From: Cryomorphaceae bacterium
GTDB lineage: Bacteria > Bacteroidota > Bacteroidia > Flavobacteriales_D > Crocinitomicaceae
Length of the DNA: 38,509 nt
Direction of reading: 5' to 3'
Assembly (NCBI GenBank): GCA_027485365.1
Contig: JAIXRD010000193.1
Coordinates: 1-38,509 of the forward strand
Part shown: positions 1-8,564 of the stretch, piece after piece
Layout: each line of letters opens with the position of its first letter
Numbering within the stretch: the stretch's first letter is position 1
Notes under the pieces: generated by a model
Seen by the model: the letters and a program-made list of their open reading frames with translations, nothing else
Databases searched by the model: none
What the model was told of the DNA's origin: nothing
Made by a program: the position numbers and the translations under genes

Positions 1-1
1 A

Positions 2-499
2 TTTAAATTCTTTATTCGCAAAGAGGCCTATTATGTGGGCTTGAACGTGGTGCCAATATTACTGCTTGCCAATGTTTGCCTCGGTATTTATTATAATCAG
101 AGTGTCTGGTATAAACTCTCTAATCAAACTAAGTTTGGGGCTTATATTGCCTTAATTGGTGCGGGTATAACGATTGTAGTTAATGTGCTTTTCATCCCAA
201 TGTACGGATATATGGCCAGTGCTTGGGCTACACTGCTAGCCTACATGGCCCAGATGATCATTTCATTTTATTTGGGTAAAAAATATTATCCCATTCCCTA
301 TGATGTGCGAAAATTCTATTTGTATGTTGGAAGCGCCGTTGGGATTTACTGCCTCTTTAGCTTGATTCGAATGGGAATGAACGTGCCGCTTAAAGGATTT
401 AATGGGCTACTTATCTTTTTAGGTAATTTAATGATTTTAGGCTTTATTTACCTTGTTTATAAAAACGAGCGTGCCTTGCTTCGAATTAACAAGCGTTAA
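2..499 (+). CDS. Polysaccharide/oligosaccharide flippase, C-terminal part (partial)
   Basis: The reading frame is open from base 2, so this is the 3' end of a gene that begins outside the window; the GTG at 35 is internal. The visible ~165 residues are several hydrophobic helices with short polar loops, including an asparagine-rich stretch (GIYYNQSVWYKLSNQT) and the pattern VNVLFIPMYGYMASAWATLL. This is typical of the C-terminal half of Wzx/MATE-like (MOP superfamily) flippases that move lipid-linked glycans across the inner membrane. The C-terminus ends in a basic tail. It converges with, and overlaps by 14 bp, the ArsC-like gene on the other strand. The family assignment rests only on the tail, so the exact substrate cannot be stated. 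Confidence 0.75.
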   Translation, partial: FKFFIRKEAYYVGLNVVPILLLANVCLGIYYNQSVWYKLSNQTKFGAYIALIGAGITIVVNVLFIPMYGYMASAWATLLAYMAQMIISFYLGKKYYPIPYDVRKFYLYVGSAVGIYCLFSLIRMGMNVPLKGFNGLLIFLGNLMILGFIYLVYKNERALLRINKR

Positions 500-842
500 A
501 TCTTAACTTTAATCGCTCAATAACCACTCGATCATTTCCAACGGAATAAAAATCACCGTAAAGTATCACTGGGCGCTTTAAAAAAGTATAATCCGATAGA
601 ATCAATTGCTTATAGTCGTCGTCGCAGGTGATGCTGTCTTTAACCTCCACGTATCGCTTTGCTTTTTTTGAAAACACTGCTTCAAACGTACCGTATTGTT
701 CTTTTAATAAATCCAGTACTTCCGCTGTGATCGATTGTTTTTTTATATCAATAAATGAAATATCATTCGGCCATGATACCTCGCCAAGAATACGTTTACA
801 CGTAGAGCAAGTTCCTAAATGATAAACCCGCTTCACTTGCAA
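486..842 (-). CDS. ArsC/Spx-family thioredoxin-fold protein
   Basis: This 118-residue protein has the size and fold signature of the ArsC/Spx/YffB family. An N-terminal beta strand leads into Cys12-Ser-Thr-Cys15 (GTCSTCKRIL), and a conserved C-terminal block SDYTFLKRPVI resembles the family motif of a Pro-containing strand followed by an Arg-Pro. Bona fide glutaredoxin-type arsenate reductases use the first Cys, while many Bacteroidota members of this family have unknown substrates; no arsenic genes are nearby. It follows the bacilliredoxin gene with a 10-bp overlap, so the two are probably co-translated and may act together in thiol redox homeostasis (inference). Its 3' end overlaps the flippase gene on the opposite strand. 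Confidence 0.85.
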   Translation of the reverse strand: MQVKRVYHLGTCSTCKRILGEVSWPNDISFIDIKKQSITAEVLDLLKEQYGTFEAVFSKKAKRYVEVKDSITCDDDYKQLILSDYTFLKRPVILYGDFYSVGNDRVVIERLKLRFNAC

Positions 843-1249
843 AATTCATCATAAGCCGCCTTAAGATTATCTGAAATCATGTCGGCCGTAGCTCCTTCAA
901 TGTGATGACGCTCTAAAAAATGTACTAATGCTCCGTTATGAAACACCGCAATTGAAGGTGAAGACGGAGGATAAGGTAAAAAATACTTTCTCGCTTGGTT
1001 TGTAGCTTCCGTATCAAATCCAGCAAAAACTGTATATAATTCATTCGGAACCACACTATGCTCTAGCGATTTCTTAACCCCAGGGCGCATATTTCCAGCG
1101 GCACATCCACAAACCGAATTAACTACCATTACCATGGTGCCTTTTGAGTTTTCAATCGCATGATCAACGGCTGCAGCTGTGGTTAACTCATTAAACCCAA
1201 CACTTGTTAGGTCGTTCTTCATTGGTTGTACTATTTCTATTGGATACAT
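833..1249 (-). CDS. Bacilliredoxin, BrxA/BrxB (YphP/YqiW) family
   Basis: The 138-residue product carries the hallmark Cys47-Gly-Cys49 motif in the context NSVCGCAAGNMRPG, followed by the family's PPSSPSIAVFHNG segment and a C-terminal His-rich helix (HFLERHHIEG). The length is usual for the family. In Firmicutes, bacilliredoxins remove bacillithiol from S-bacillithiolated proteins; Bacteroidota members are presumed to act as disulfide reductases. It is the first gene of a two-gene minus operon with the ArsC-like gene. A TATCTTTG element 14 bases upstream of the ATG (positions 1263-1270, read on the minus strand) is a good candidate promoter. Confidence 0.9.
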   Translation of the reverse strand: MYPIEIVQPMKNDLTSVGFNELTTAAAVDHAIENSKGTMVMVVNSVCGCAAGNMRPGVKKSLEHSVVPNELYTVFAGFDTEATNQARKYFLPYPPSSPSIAVFHNGALVHFLERHHIEGATADMISDNLKAAYDEFCK

Positions 1250-1262
1250 TGTATTTTTTTTA

Positions 1263-1270
1263 CAAAGATA
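1263..1270 (-). promoter_or_regulatory. Bacteroidota-type -7 promoter element (TATCTTTG) for the bacilliredoxin operon
   Basis: Read on the minus strand, these bases are an exact match to TAnnTTTG, the -7 element of the Bacteroidota primary sigma factor. It sits 14 bases before the bacilliredoxin ATG and inside the short gap after porZ. No clear -33 TTTG is visible at the expected spacing, so confidence is moderate. Confidence 0.5.
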
Positions 1271-1295
1271 CTCAGTATTTTCTTAGATTGTTGTC

Positions 1296-3623
1296 CTAAC
1301 GAACAACAACTACTTTTCCAACTTTATTCGACGAGCCTTCATTCGTAGCTGTCCAAATTAAATAAACGCCACTTTCTACCTTGGTGCCATCAACTCGTTT
1401 CCCATCCCAAGTAGCTGTTCCACCATTTGAAGTGGTTTTGAAAATTAGATTCCCAGAAACATCCGTTACCTTAACATCAGAATCATACCGTATTCCTTGA
1501 ATCGTAATTAACCCCTCATACCCAGGCCTGACTGGATTTGGAAATACCTTGGTAGAAGAATAATCTGCATCATCTTGCGAGGCATCAGAACGATAAGAAA
1601 CCAGGCCTAAGTCTGTAATAATAAATAATTCCCCGGTCTCTTGATTCATCTTGATATCATAAATATTATTTGAGATCAAGGCTGAATTTTCTTTTGTAAA
1701 TTGTTTAATAATTTCCGAACCATCCGAAGACAATAGCACTAATCCGGCACCGGCTGTTGCCATCCATTTTCGATTGCCACCATCAACCTCTATGTCGGTG
1801 ATGTGAGTTGATCCAAGAACATATTCCACATTTCCTTCAAACCGCACCTTAATTCGCTGGGCGTTATAATCTCCAGGATTCGCTGTAAAGGATCCCGTTG
1901 TGTTGTATAACACGGCAAATCCCGCATCGGTGCCAATCCACAATTCCCCATCTAAATCCACCGCTAGGGCGGTTACATTATTAGACGGAAGCGCTCCACT
2001 AAAATCTCCACTGCTTAAATTTATATGAAAATCATCACCAATATTATCAATGGTTTCTGAATAATTATACCCAAACAATCCATTCGTTTCTGTTGCAAAC
2101 CAAAGGTTTTGATCTTTATCAATTACCATTCGTGTAGTATACTTGTTTCTGGCTTCAACTCCACAATCAAAAGCCGACCACGTATTGTCTGCGCGTTTAA
2201 CAACCAATGGGCGATCAGACCAACCATTCAGAACCCAAAGATTACCTTTTGTGTCATAACACACATCCGATACTAAGCTCCACCCATTTCCCGCCAAACT
2301 CAATTGAATTGGGCTGTTTGTTTGATCGTAAACCGAACAGGAATTGTTTGCTGTATTAATAATTGAAACCGGATATGCTGAATAGGTAGATACCGCAACT
2401 TCCTCCGGGATTTTGGGATTTACTGATATGTCAATAAAATCATGAATGTCTATTCCTTGCCATTGGGACAAGGTGGTATTGTCGTTGTACGACCAATTTT
2501 CATCTTGAAACAAATAATATCCGTGGCGCAAAAAACCTGGACTTTTAAATTCGAGTCGACCGCTAGCAATTGCTAACTTTCCTTTATTCCAATCCATCGC
2601 ATAAAAATCATTCCTTGGTGGCCCGGGATAGGTTACTTTCTCGTATGAATATTCTCCAATGACTCGAATAGGCCCACTAAACTCATCGGCCATCCATTTT
2701 TCTCCGTTTTCAAGAACCACCATTTGACTTGGGCGAAAATAGATGCCCAAATAAAAAGAAAGTGCAGACTCAATTAACTGTCCATTCGCGTTGTATGTGA
2801 GCAAGGCTCCATCTGCTAAAACATCTAGTTTGTTTTCATGTTGAGTTAAGTTTGTGATTTCTAGGCCTACCGAGTAATAATCAAAATATACAAATTCAGT
2901 TGGCGTAAGTTTAAGTATGGTATCGTTACCAAAGGCATTGGTTTTTTGTAACACAAAAACCTCTTCATTGACTTTTTCTATTGCAGCATATGTGCTGTTA
3001 AATACCATCGGTACACGCACGTCTTGCGTCCATCCTTGTGGCGAAGGAAGCAACACATCTCCGAGGTTTCCAATAAATAATTTAGATGGACTTAAGGCTA
3101 AAATTTGTTGGTCTTTTATTTCTATATCGACAATTGGATCTACTGAATTCGTGGGGTAGTATGTATCTTTTATTTCGTTTTTTAGCGGGTTTACCAAGAC
3201 CACTCCAAAATCAGTGGCAACATATACTGTAGTACCGTATCGATAAAATCGATTGATTTTTTTACTCCCTGAAATCGATGCTAATTTAATCGCGGGTATA
3301 TTTATTACGGTGTTACCTGAAACCTTGTCGATATTTCCATTTTTATACCCAATGTATAGCGCTTGATCAATGGTGTCATAATAAATACAGGAAAGTAAAA
3401 TATCAGAAAGACCATTCATTTTATTCAGTAGGGTCTTTTCTTTTGAGGCAAGATGATACTTCATTAGACCGTTTTCATAGGCTGTATAAACGAACTCATC
3501 GTCTTGAGCTATATCTAAGGCTCTCATCGTTGCCGTGTGTAAACGCCAACTTCCTGTTTCTACCTGGGAAAATAACCCGAAGGAAACACTAAGAAAACCA
3601 CATAATAAATAAAGCCATTTCAT
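1296..3623 (-). CDS. porZ: T9SS-associated beta-propeller protein PorZ
   Basis: The product is ~775 residues, close to the length of Porphyromonas PorZ. I chose the ATG at 3623 rather than the upstream in-frame TTG at 3647 because it begins a clean signal peptide (MKWLYLLCGFLSVSFGLFSQ). The body contains repeated propeller blades of the two-component-regulator type, each with a pattern such as LWFATETNGLFGYN, LWIGTDAGFAVLYN and KWMATAGAGLVLLSS. The last ~85 residues form a T9SS-type C-terminal domain (VFPNPVRPGYEGLITIQG ... GVYLIWTAT). In Porphyromonas gingivalis, PorZ is a surface component of the T9SS attachment complex that works with the sortase PorU and binds A-LPS. The CTD sequence, with TSNGGTATWDGK, closely resembles PorZ rather than ordinary cargo. 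It is monocistronic, with a -7 element at 3645-3652. Confidence 0.88.
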   Translation of the reverse strand: MKWLYLLCGFLSVSFGLFSQVETGSWRLHTATMRALDIAQDDEFVYTAYENGLMKYHLASKEKTLLNKMNGLSDILLSCIYYDTIDQALYIGYKNGNIDKVSGNTVINIPAIKLASISGSKKINRFYRYGTTVYVATDFGVVLVNPLKNEIKDTYYPTNSVDPIVDIEIKDQQILALSPSKLFIGNLGDVLLPSPQGWTQDVRVPMVFNSTYAAIEKVNEEVFVLQKTNAFGNDTILKLTPTEFVYFDYYSVGLEITNLTQHENKLDVLADGALLTYNANGQLIESALSFYLGIYFRPSQMVVLENGEKWMADEFSGPIRVIGEYSYEKVTYPGPPRNDFYAMDWNKGKLAIASGRLEFKSPGFLRHGYYLFQDENWSYNDNTTLSQWQGIDIHDFIDISVNPKIPEEVAVSTYSAYPVSIINTANNSCSVYDQTNSPIQLSLAGNGWSLVSDVCYDTKGNLWVLNGWSDRPLVVKRADNTWSAFDCGVEARNKYTTRMVIDKDQNLWFATETNGLFGYNYSETIDNIGDDFHINLSSGDFSGALPSNNVTALAVDLDGELWIGTDAGFAVLYNTTGSFTANPGDYNAQRIKVRFEGNVEYVLGSTHITDIEVDGGNRKWMATAGAGLVLLSSDGSEIIKQFTKENSALISNNIYDIKMNQETGELFIITDLGLVSYRSDASQDDADYSSTKVFPNPVRPGYEGLITIQGIRYDSDVKVTDVSGNLIFKTTSNGGTATWDGKRVDGTKVESGVYLIWTATNEGSSNKVGKVVVVR

Positions 3624-3644
3624 GGGCACGCAACGTATTTTAAA

Positions 3645-3652
3645 CAAATTTA
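3645..3652 (-). promoter_or_regulatory. Bacteroidota-type -7 promoter element (TAAATTTG) for porZ
   Basis: This is an exact TAnnTTTG match on the minus strand, 21 bases upstream of the porZ ATG at 3623. It overlaps the alternative TTG start at 3647, which further argues that translation begins at 3623. A TTTG lies further upstream, but its spacing is shorter than the usual 17-23 bases. Confidence 0.5.
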
Positions 3653-3724
3653 TTCCCTATTAATCAAATTCCTGCTTCTTTTAACATTATTATGATTCAA
3701 ATTCCTTTTAATTTCGAACCATAA

Positions 3725-5365
3725 ATGAATCGCTTACAAAAACAACTATACGCAACTGGACTTTTTTTGTTTCTTATACCAAGCATTGTCTTTGTATTAG
3801 CAACCTTACTTTGGTTTATCGGCGTACCTGTTAACGGATGGTTGTTTCTAGTTTCTATCGGATTAACTGCGGGGATATCCTATCGCGAGTTCTTACCCAG
3901 GTCTCTAAAAGAATGGAGTTGGCTTTTCTTTGGCGGTTTAATCATCGTTGGCTCTCTATTAATAGCTGTTCAATTTTATGATTGTTCTTTTGATGGGCAG
4001 TGGTATCATCAAGATGCTGTCATGTTTCTTTCTGATGGTTGGAATCCAGTTTGGGATGCTGCCATATCAAATAACGCCGTTTCTGGTTTAAATGCAAACT
4101 ATGTTAATCATTACCCAAAGGCTCCGTGGGTAATTGAGGCTGCGCTCTATATGTTCACTGGCAACATAGAAGCCGGGAAGGCAATTCAATTGATTTACCT
4201 GGTATCGTTTATGTTACTGCTGCTCACATTCCTAAAGAACAGGTTTATGTTATCTTGGGGAACCGCAATACTCATTACACTCTTAGTTGGAGGAAGCACT
4301 GTATCCCTTGGGCAACTTTTTAGCTTTTATGTAGATGGTCTACTTTTTAGTTTATTAGGGATTTTGCTGTTATTTCTGTTAGAATTAATTTATTACGATG
4401 CTAAGGTTTTGGGGTACATGGGCTTAGCGTTTGTCGTGCTGGCCAACATCAAATTTACCGGGTTAATTTATGGAATGGTGTTTTTAATGATGGCTGGAAT
4501 TTGGGTAATACTTAGGCATAAAGACCTGATTAAAAAAAGAGTGCTGCACTTTAGTTCCGTAGTGCTTATTGGTGTAGTATTTATTGGATACCCAACCTAT
4601 GTGAGAAATGTGATCTCTAAAGGTCATCCCCTATTTCCCATTATGGGTCAAAACAACGAAGGTAAGTCAATCGCCGAAGTACAATATCCAGCAGACTTTT
4701 TCCCTATGAATCGCTTTGAAAAACTGATTGCGGCGCACGCCTCGATTCCGATTTATACGGATCATGAGCACGCCTCCGTAAAAAAACCATTATTCAACAA
4801 AAACCTCATCTTGGAATCTATTCCATATTATAAAAACCATCAACCGGTAACGATGAGCCCCTTCGGGCCTTTTGAAGGCGAATTACTTGTGGTTTTTATT
4901 CCGCTTTTATGTTTGTTTTTCCTTAGAAGAAGACCTCTTGCATTATACCTGCTATTTGGCGGGATTCTTCTTTCGATGGTTATTCAGCCTGAGGCTTGGA
5001 ATTTACGCTACGCCCCGCAATTGCTTTTGATTTTTGCGATTGTTTTAACTGTGTTAATGCAAGAAAAAAAGGGTTGGATTAGGGTATACTCCATGGGATT
5101 TGCGGGACTATTTATTCTTAATTCAAGCATAGCTGTTTTTCAAAATTGGCGGTGGGTTTCAGAAAATAATGCTACATTAATTCAGGAATTGGAACCAATG
5201 CGAAAAACTCACGTAAAGATTCAAGCGGGTTGGATGAAATCATTTGAATTAAAACTGAAGCACTTTGAAATTACACCCGTGTATGAACTTGATAGCAATG
5301 GTGTATATAATACCTTTCCAGGCGATGCCTTTAGTGGATGGAAAGTTAAGAAGGATCTAAAATGA
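3725..5365 (+). CDS. GT-C-like multi-pass membrane glycosyltransferase (putative)
   Basis: This 546-residue protein has roughly ten to twelve hydrophobic helices. The first long loop, around residues 85-130, is acidic and aromatic (FYDCSFDGQWYHQDAV), which resembles the Asp-bearing first periplasmic loop of GT-C enzymes that use polyprenyl-phosphate sugars as donors. A soluble C-terminal tail of ~70 residues follows the last helix. The gene overlaps the UbiA-family gene by 4 bp (ATGA), which in turn overlaps the HAD gene, so all three are almost certainly one operon. I infer that it transfers the lipid-linked sugar made by the next two enzymes to an envelope glycan. I do not recognise a named family; the GT-C assignment rests on topology, loop composition and context. 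The upstream TAATTTCG (3709-3716) is a one-mismatch -7 element. Confidence 0.6.
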   Translation: MNRLQKQLYATGLFLFLIPSIVFVLATLLWFIGVPVNGWLFLVSIGLTAGISYREFLPRSLKEWSWLFFGGLIIVGSLLIAVQFYDCSFDGQWYHQDAVMFLSDGWNPVWDAAISNNAVSGLNANYVNHYPKAPWVIEAALYMFTGNIEAGKAIQLIYLVSFMLLLLTFLKNRFMLSWGTAILITLLVGGSTVSLGQLFSFYVDGLLFSLLGILLLFLLELIYYDAKVLGYMGLAFVVLANIKFTGLIYGMVFLMMAGIWVILRHKDLIKKRVLHFSSVVLIGVVFIGYPTYVRNVISKGHPLFPIMGQNNEGKSIAEVQYPADFFPMNRFEKLIAAHASIPIYTDHEHASVKKPLFNKNLILESIPYYKNHQPVTMSPFGPFEGELLVVFIPLLCLFFLRRRPLALYLLFGGILLSMVIQPEAWNLRYAPQLLLIFAIVLTVLMQEKKGWIRVYSMGFAGLFILNSSIAVFQNWRWVSENNATLIQELEPMRKTHVKIQAGWMKSFELKLKHFEITPVYELDSNGVYNTFPGDAFSGWKVKKDLK

Positions 5366-6240
5366 AGATTGGGTGGCATTTACTTCGGGTAAAAAGTTGG
5401 GTAAAAAATGGCTTTCTATTTTTACCTGCAATTTTTTCATTGCGCTTATTGCAATGGGAATTTATGTGCTCCGTGTTCGTGGGTTCCATTATTTTCTCTC
5501 TCATTAGTTCGTTTGTTTACATAAACAATGACATTAAAGATGCGGAAGAAGACGCCTTACATCCGAGAAAAAAATATCGTCCCATCGCTGCCGGTTTAAT
5601 TTCTAAACAACGGGCATTCCTCATCGGAATTGGCTTGCTAATACTTGCTTTTTCTTTACTTTTTATTGCTAAGCTTCCGCTTGCTTTTTTGGGTATTGTT
5701 CTTACCTATTTAATTTTAAACATTCTTTATTCCTTTTGGCTAAAAACATTGCCCTTATTAGAACTATTCATTGTGGCTATCAATTTTGTGCTTCGTGTAC
5801 TGGCAGGATGTGCAATAATTACAGTTAATCCATCCCATTGGATTTTGGTGGTTACATTCTTTCTTGCCTTTCTGATGGTAGTAGTTAAAAGAAAGTCAGA
5901 AATTACCCAATTACAAGGCAATGCGGTAAATCACCGCGCGGTATTGAAAGCCTACAGTGTCGGGTTTTTAAATACCCTCACATACATTGCAGCAACAATA
6001 ACCATTACAGCATATTTGTTATACTCCATAGACCCAGATGTCGTAAAAGCCTTGGGCACTGATTGGTTAATGTATAGCTCCTTATTTGTGTTGATGGGGG
6101 TAATTCGATTCATCCAAATAAGCGAACACGGATTATATGAAGGAGAAGGAGACCCAACCACCTTGTTGTTTAAAGATCGGTTTTTGCAAGGAACCGTATT
6201 TTGTTGGATTTTGTATTTAATCGGGATTATCTATGTCTGA
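5362..6240 (+). CDS. UbiA-family prenyltransferase, decaprenyl-phosphate phosphoribosyltransferase-like
   Basis: This 292-residue polytopic protein has the UbiA Asp motif NDIKDAEED (56-64), followed directly by HPRKKYRPIAAG (67-78). That combination is characteristic of the decaprenyl-phosphate 5-phosphoribosyltransferase branch (mycobacterial Rv3806c type), which couples PRPP to a polyprenyl phosphate, rather than of quinone or haem enzymes. The second UbiA motif is less canonical. It starts within the stop codon of the GT-C-like gene (ATGA overlap) and its 3' end overlaps the HAD phosphatase by 8 bp. The expected product is polyprenyl-phosphoryl-5-phosphoribose at the inner membrane. The prenyl chain length and the downstream epimerisation (DprE1/DprE2 are not in this window) are unknown. 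Confidence 0.83.
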   Translation: MKIGWHLLRVKSWVKNGFLFLPAIFSLRLLQWEFMCSVFVGSIIFSLISSFVYINNDIKDAEEDALHPRKKYRPIAAGLISKQRAFLIGIGLLILAFSLLFIAKLPLAFLGIVLTYLILNILYSFWLKTLPLLELFIVAINFVLRVLAGCAIITVNPSHWILVVTFFLAFLMVVVKRKSEITQLQGNAVNHRAVLKAYSVGFLNTLTYIAATITITAYLLYSIDPDVVKALGTDWLMYSSLFVLMGVIRFIQISEHGLYEGEGDPTTLLFKDRFLQGTVFCWILYLIGIIYV

Positions 6241-6853
6241 CCATTCCGATAAGCTTGCGCTGTTTGATTTTGATGGAACCCTATATAAACACGACAGCAT
6301 TCTTGCCTTTTGTCTATTTTATTATCGAAAGAAACCCCTAAGAGTTTGGCGAGTAATGATGCAGGTATATGCATTGGTGCTATGGAAATCAAAACGAATC
6401 AACACCAGTACATTTAAGTCTAAATTCATTTGTTTTATTGCAAGTGATTCTGACCAGGAGGTTCGGCGCATGGCAACCCAATTTTGGAAAAATAAAGACG
6501 AATTTAACGAAGAGCTTCTGTTGGCTTTAAAATGCTGTCAAGCAGAGAACTTGTGTGTTGTGGTGGTTTCGGCCTCACCAGATTTGTTTATTCTTCCGGC
6601 CTGTGAAAAACTAGGCATTAAGTATGTTGTCTCAACTACCCTGCGGATTCATAAGGACGGATATACCTTAGGTACAAATTGTAGGGGTTCTGAAAAAACC
6701 AGCCGTTTAAGGGACTTGTTTCCAACCCAACGCATTGTCCAAGCCTATTCAGATAACACCGATGATCTTCCATTATTACAAGCGGCGGAACAGGGTTTTC
6801 TTGTTAAGAAGGGCGCTATTCGTACAGTGCCTAACGCGGGTGATTTTCATTAA
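6233..6853 (+). CDS. HAD-superfamily phosphatase (HAD-IB type)
   Basis: This 206-residue soluble protein shows HAD motif I DFDGTL (12-17; the nucleophile is the first Asp), motif II in VVVSASPD (Ser113/Ser115), a motif III Lys near 155 and motif IV SDNTDDLP (173-180). The arrangement is that of the HAD-IB/phosphoserine-phosphatase-like group. It overlaps the phosphoribosyltransferase gene by 8 bp, so the most economical guess is that it removes the 5-phosphate from the polyprenyl-phosphoryl-phosphoribose made by that enzyme; in mycobacteria this step is assigned to an unrelated PAP2-type protein (inference from context). Its 3' end overlaps the convergent membrane-protein gene by 23 bp. Confidence 0.82.
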   Translation: MSDHSDKLALFDFDGTLYKHDSILAFCLFYYRKKPLRVWRVMMQVYALVLWKSKRINTSTFKSKFICFIASDSDQEVRRMATQFWKNKDEFNEELLLALKCCQAENLCVVVVSASPDLFILPACEKLGIKYVVSTTLRIHKDGYTLGTNCRGSEKTSRLRDLFPTQRIVQAYSDNTDDLPLLQAAEQGFLVKKGAIRTVPNAGDFH

Positions 6854-8564
6854 AAATATACCGCGCATCTAGCAAAAGCTGTTCCTCTAGGTCCATGTGA
6901 TTACGTTCAGCTTTTAATGTTATTTCTTTTATCCACTGTGGATTAGCGCGCATTTCACTGATAATTCGTTGCACTTCTGAATTTTCAATTATTCGTAATA
7001 ATTCAACACTCGATTTGGTTGATCTTTGTTTAAAATTATTAATGTAAATCCAACGCTCTCTACCACTTTTCACCATTGGATAACTGCGTAACGTGTTCAT
7101 TTTATATCCAAAGGTTGATAAGGTGTCTACATTCTCAAGGTGGACTGCAAGTTTAACCAGTTGATTGTTTTGGTTGAAATACAGCACAGGAGAGCTGTTT
7201 TTAGTAAAATCAAACAGCCGATTGGTTCTTGCGATAAAAATCTGTGGATCGGGATTATACCAGGATGGATGGTGGTTAAGCACCCATTTCGCTATGGGCA
7301 TGTGTTGTAGGTTAGACCAATCAAATTGGTTAAAGGGCAAATGGACACTTAATAATATCCCTTGAGAAATATAGGCCGAAACTAGCAGCGGAATTCGAAA
7401 CCGCATAGAAAAATCATGCATTAAATGAAATACATGAAAAAGTAAGGGTACTGCAATCCAAACCGCATACCGATTAACGATCGCCATTCCATGATTCCAA
7501 TTGTTCATAGCCGAAACCAATACGGTCATCGAAACTAAAATAAGTGGTATTAAATCCCATGGATCCCATAATCGATTTTTAATCATTATTACCCATCGAT
7601 ATACTAACAGTGCCATATAAACCAATAGAAATAGTCCAATGCTTAATATCATTCCTTGATTTAAGTCAAAATAAAAACCTACAACTCGGGTCATGGAAAT
7701 GTTCTCTGCAGCAAGAAATCCTGCGTCCTTAATCAAGCTGGTGGTACCAAATAAACTATAAAAATACAGTGAGGGGATAAAAACAATCACCCCATAAAGA
7801 CCAAACGGAAGCATTGGTTTTATTGCGTATCGCAGTTTACTCCAAACGTATACATACATCCAAAGCAATAGAAAAACTAAGGGTTGATTCTGCAAGGTGG
7901 CTAAGGCACACGTGAGTATGGCAAGGTGAAATCGTTCATGTTTTAAAAAAATGAAACTTGCCATCAATAAAACAACCGTAGTTAATTCGGGATGGGTCCA
8001 TGTGTTATAATAAAATGCCGCACTTAGAAACGCGGCCAAAAAGAGCAATACCTCATCAAAACCAAGCGGTTTTCGGATGAATAAAATTAATATCAATAAT
8101 AGTATCCAACATGCAAGATTGGTGTACTTAAATGCCTGAATCGGGTGTATATTAAATAAATCCGTCATGCACCGAGCAGGAACATTCAATAAGGAATAAA
8201 ATACAAAATGATACCCGTAAACGCCCCCGTTTTTGTTTCGATAAAAACCACCGAATTCTTTTCGAATGGGCGCTTTTTCCATAGACTGATCTTCTTTTAA
8301 AAAGCGTTCAACCTCATCAAACGCAGCGGCCTTATAATTCGATTCCCACGATTGATGCGCTATAAAATCAGCTTTAAATGAATTAAAATCTACGGGCTTA
8401 ATCGTTGGTGTGCCGTGATTATACCACGCTTCTGTGGTTAAAATATACTCAATTCCATCGCCGGTAGCATAGGGTTCTGTATTCGAGTAATACCGAAACA
8501 AACCCAGTGTAAAAAGCAAAAGAACAACGCTTTTAACAACCCAACCTGGCAGTTTATTGAACAT
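6831..8564 (-). CDS. GT-C-like multi-pass membrane protein, putative glycosyltransferase
   Basis: This 577-residue protein begins with a hydrophobic helix, then a long polar loop starting with EPYATGDGIEY, a common GT-C style Asp-containing motif just after the first helix. About nine to ten further helices follow, then a ~170-residue hydrophilic C-terminal region (YFNQNNQLVKLAVHLENVD onward). It is not obviously homologous to the 3725-5365 protein beyond topology. It starts 11 bp inside the end of the upstream VTT-family gene (8554-8985), implying co-translation, and runs convergently into the HAD gene with a 23-bp overlap. The position beside a lipid-linked pentose operon suggests another glycan-assembly enzyme, but the substrate cannot be read from the sequence. 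Confidence 0.55.
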   Translation of the reverse strand: MFNKLPGWVVKSVVLLLFTLGLFRYYSNTEPYATGDGIEYILTTEAWYNHGTPTIKPVDFNSFKADFIAHQSWESNYKAAAFDEVERFLKEDQSMEKAPIRKEFGGFYRNKNGGVYGYHFVFYSLLNVPARCMTDLFNIHPIQAFKYTNLACWILLLILILFIRKPLGFDEVLLFLAAFLSAAFYYNTWTHPELTTVVLLMASFIFLKHERFHLAILTCALATLQNQPLVFLLLWMYVYVWSKLRYAIKPMLPFGLYGVIVFIPSLYFYSLFGTTSLIKDAGFLAAENISMTRVVGFYFDLNQGMILSIGLFLLVYMALLVYRWVIMIKNRLWDPWDLIPLILVSMTVLVSAMNNWNHGMAIVNRYAVWIAVPLLFHVFHLMHDFSMRFRIPLLVSAYISQGILLSVHLPFNQFDWSNLQHMPIAKWVLNHHPSWYNPDPQIFIARTNRLFDFTKNSSPVLYFNQNNQLVKLAVHLENVDTLSTFGYKMNTLRSYPMVKSGRERWIYINNFKQRSTKSSVELLRIIENSEVQRIISEMRANPQWIKEITLKAERNHMDLEEQLLLDARYIFNENHPR

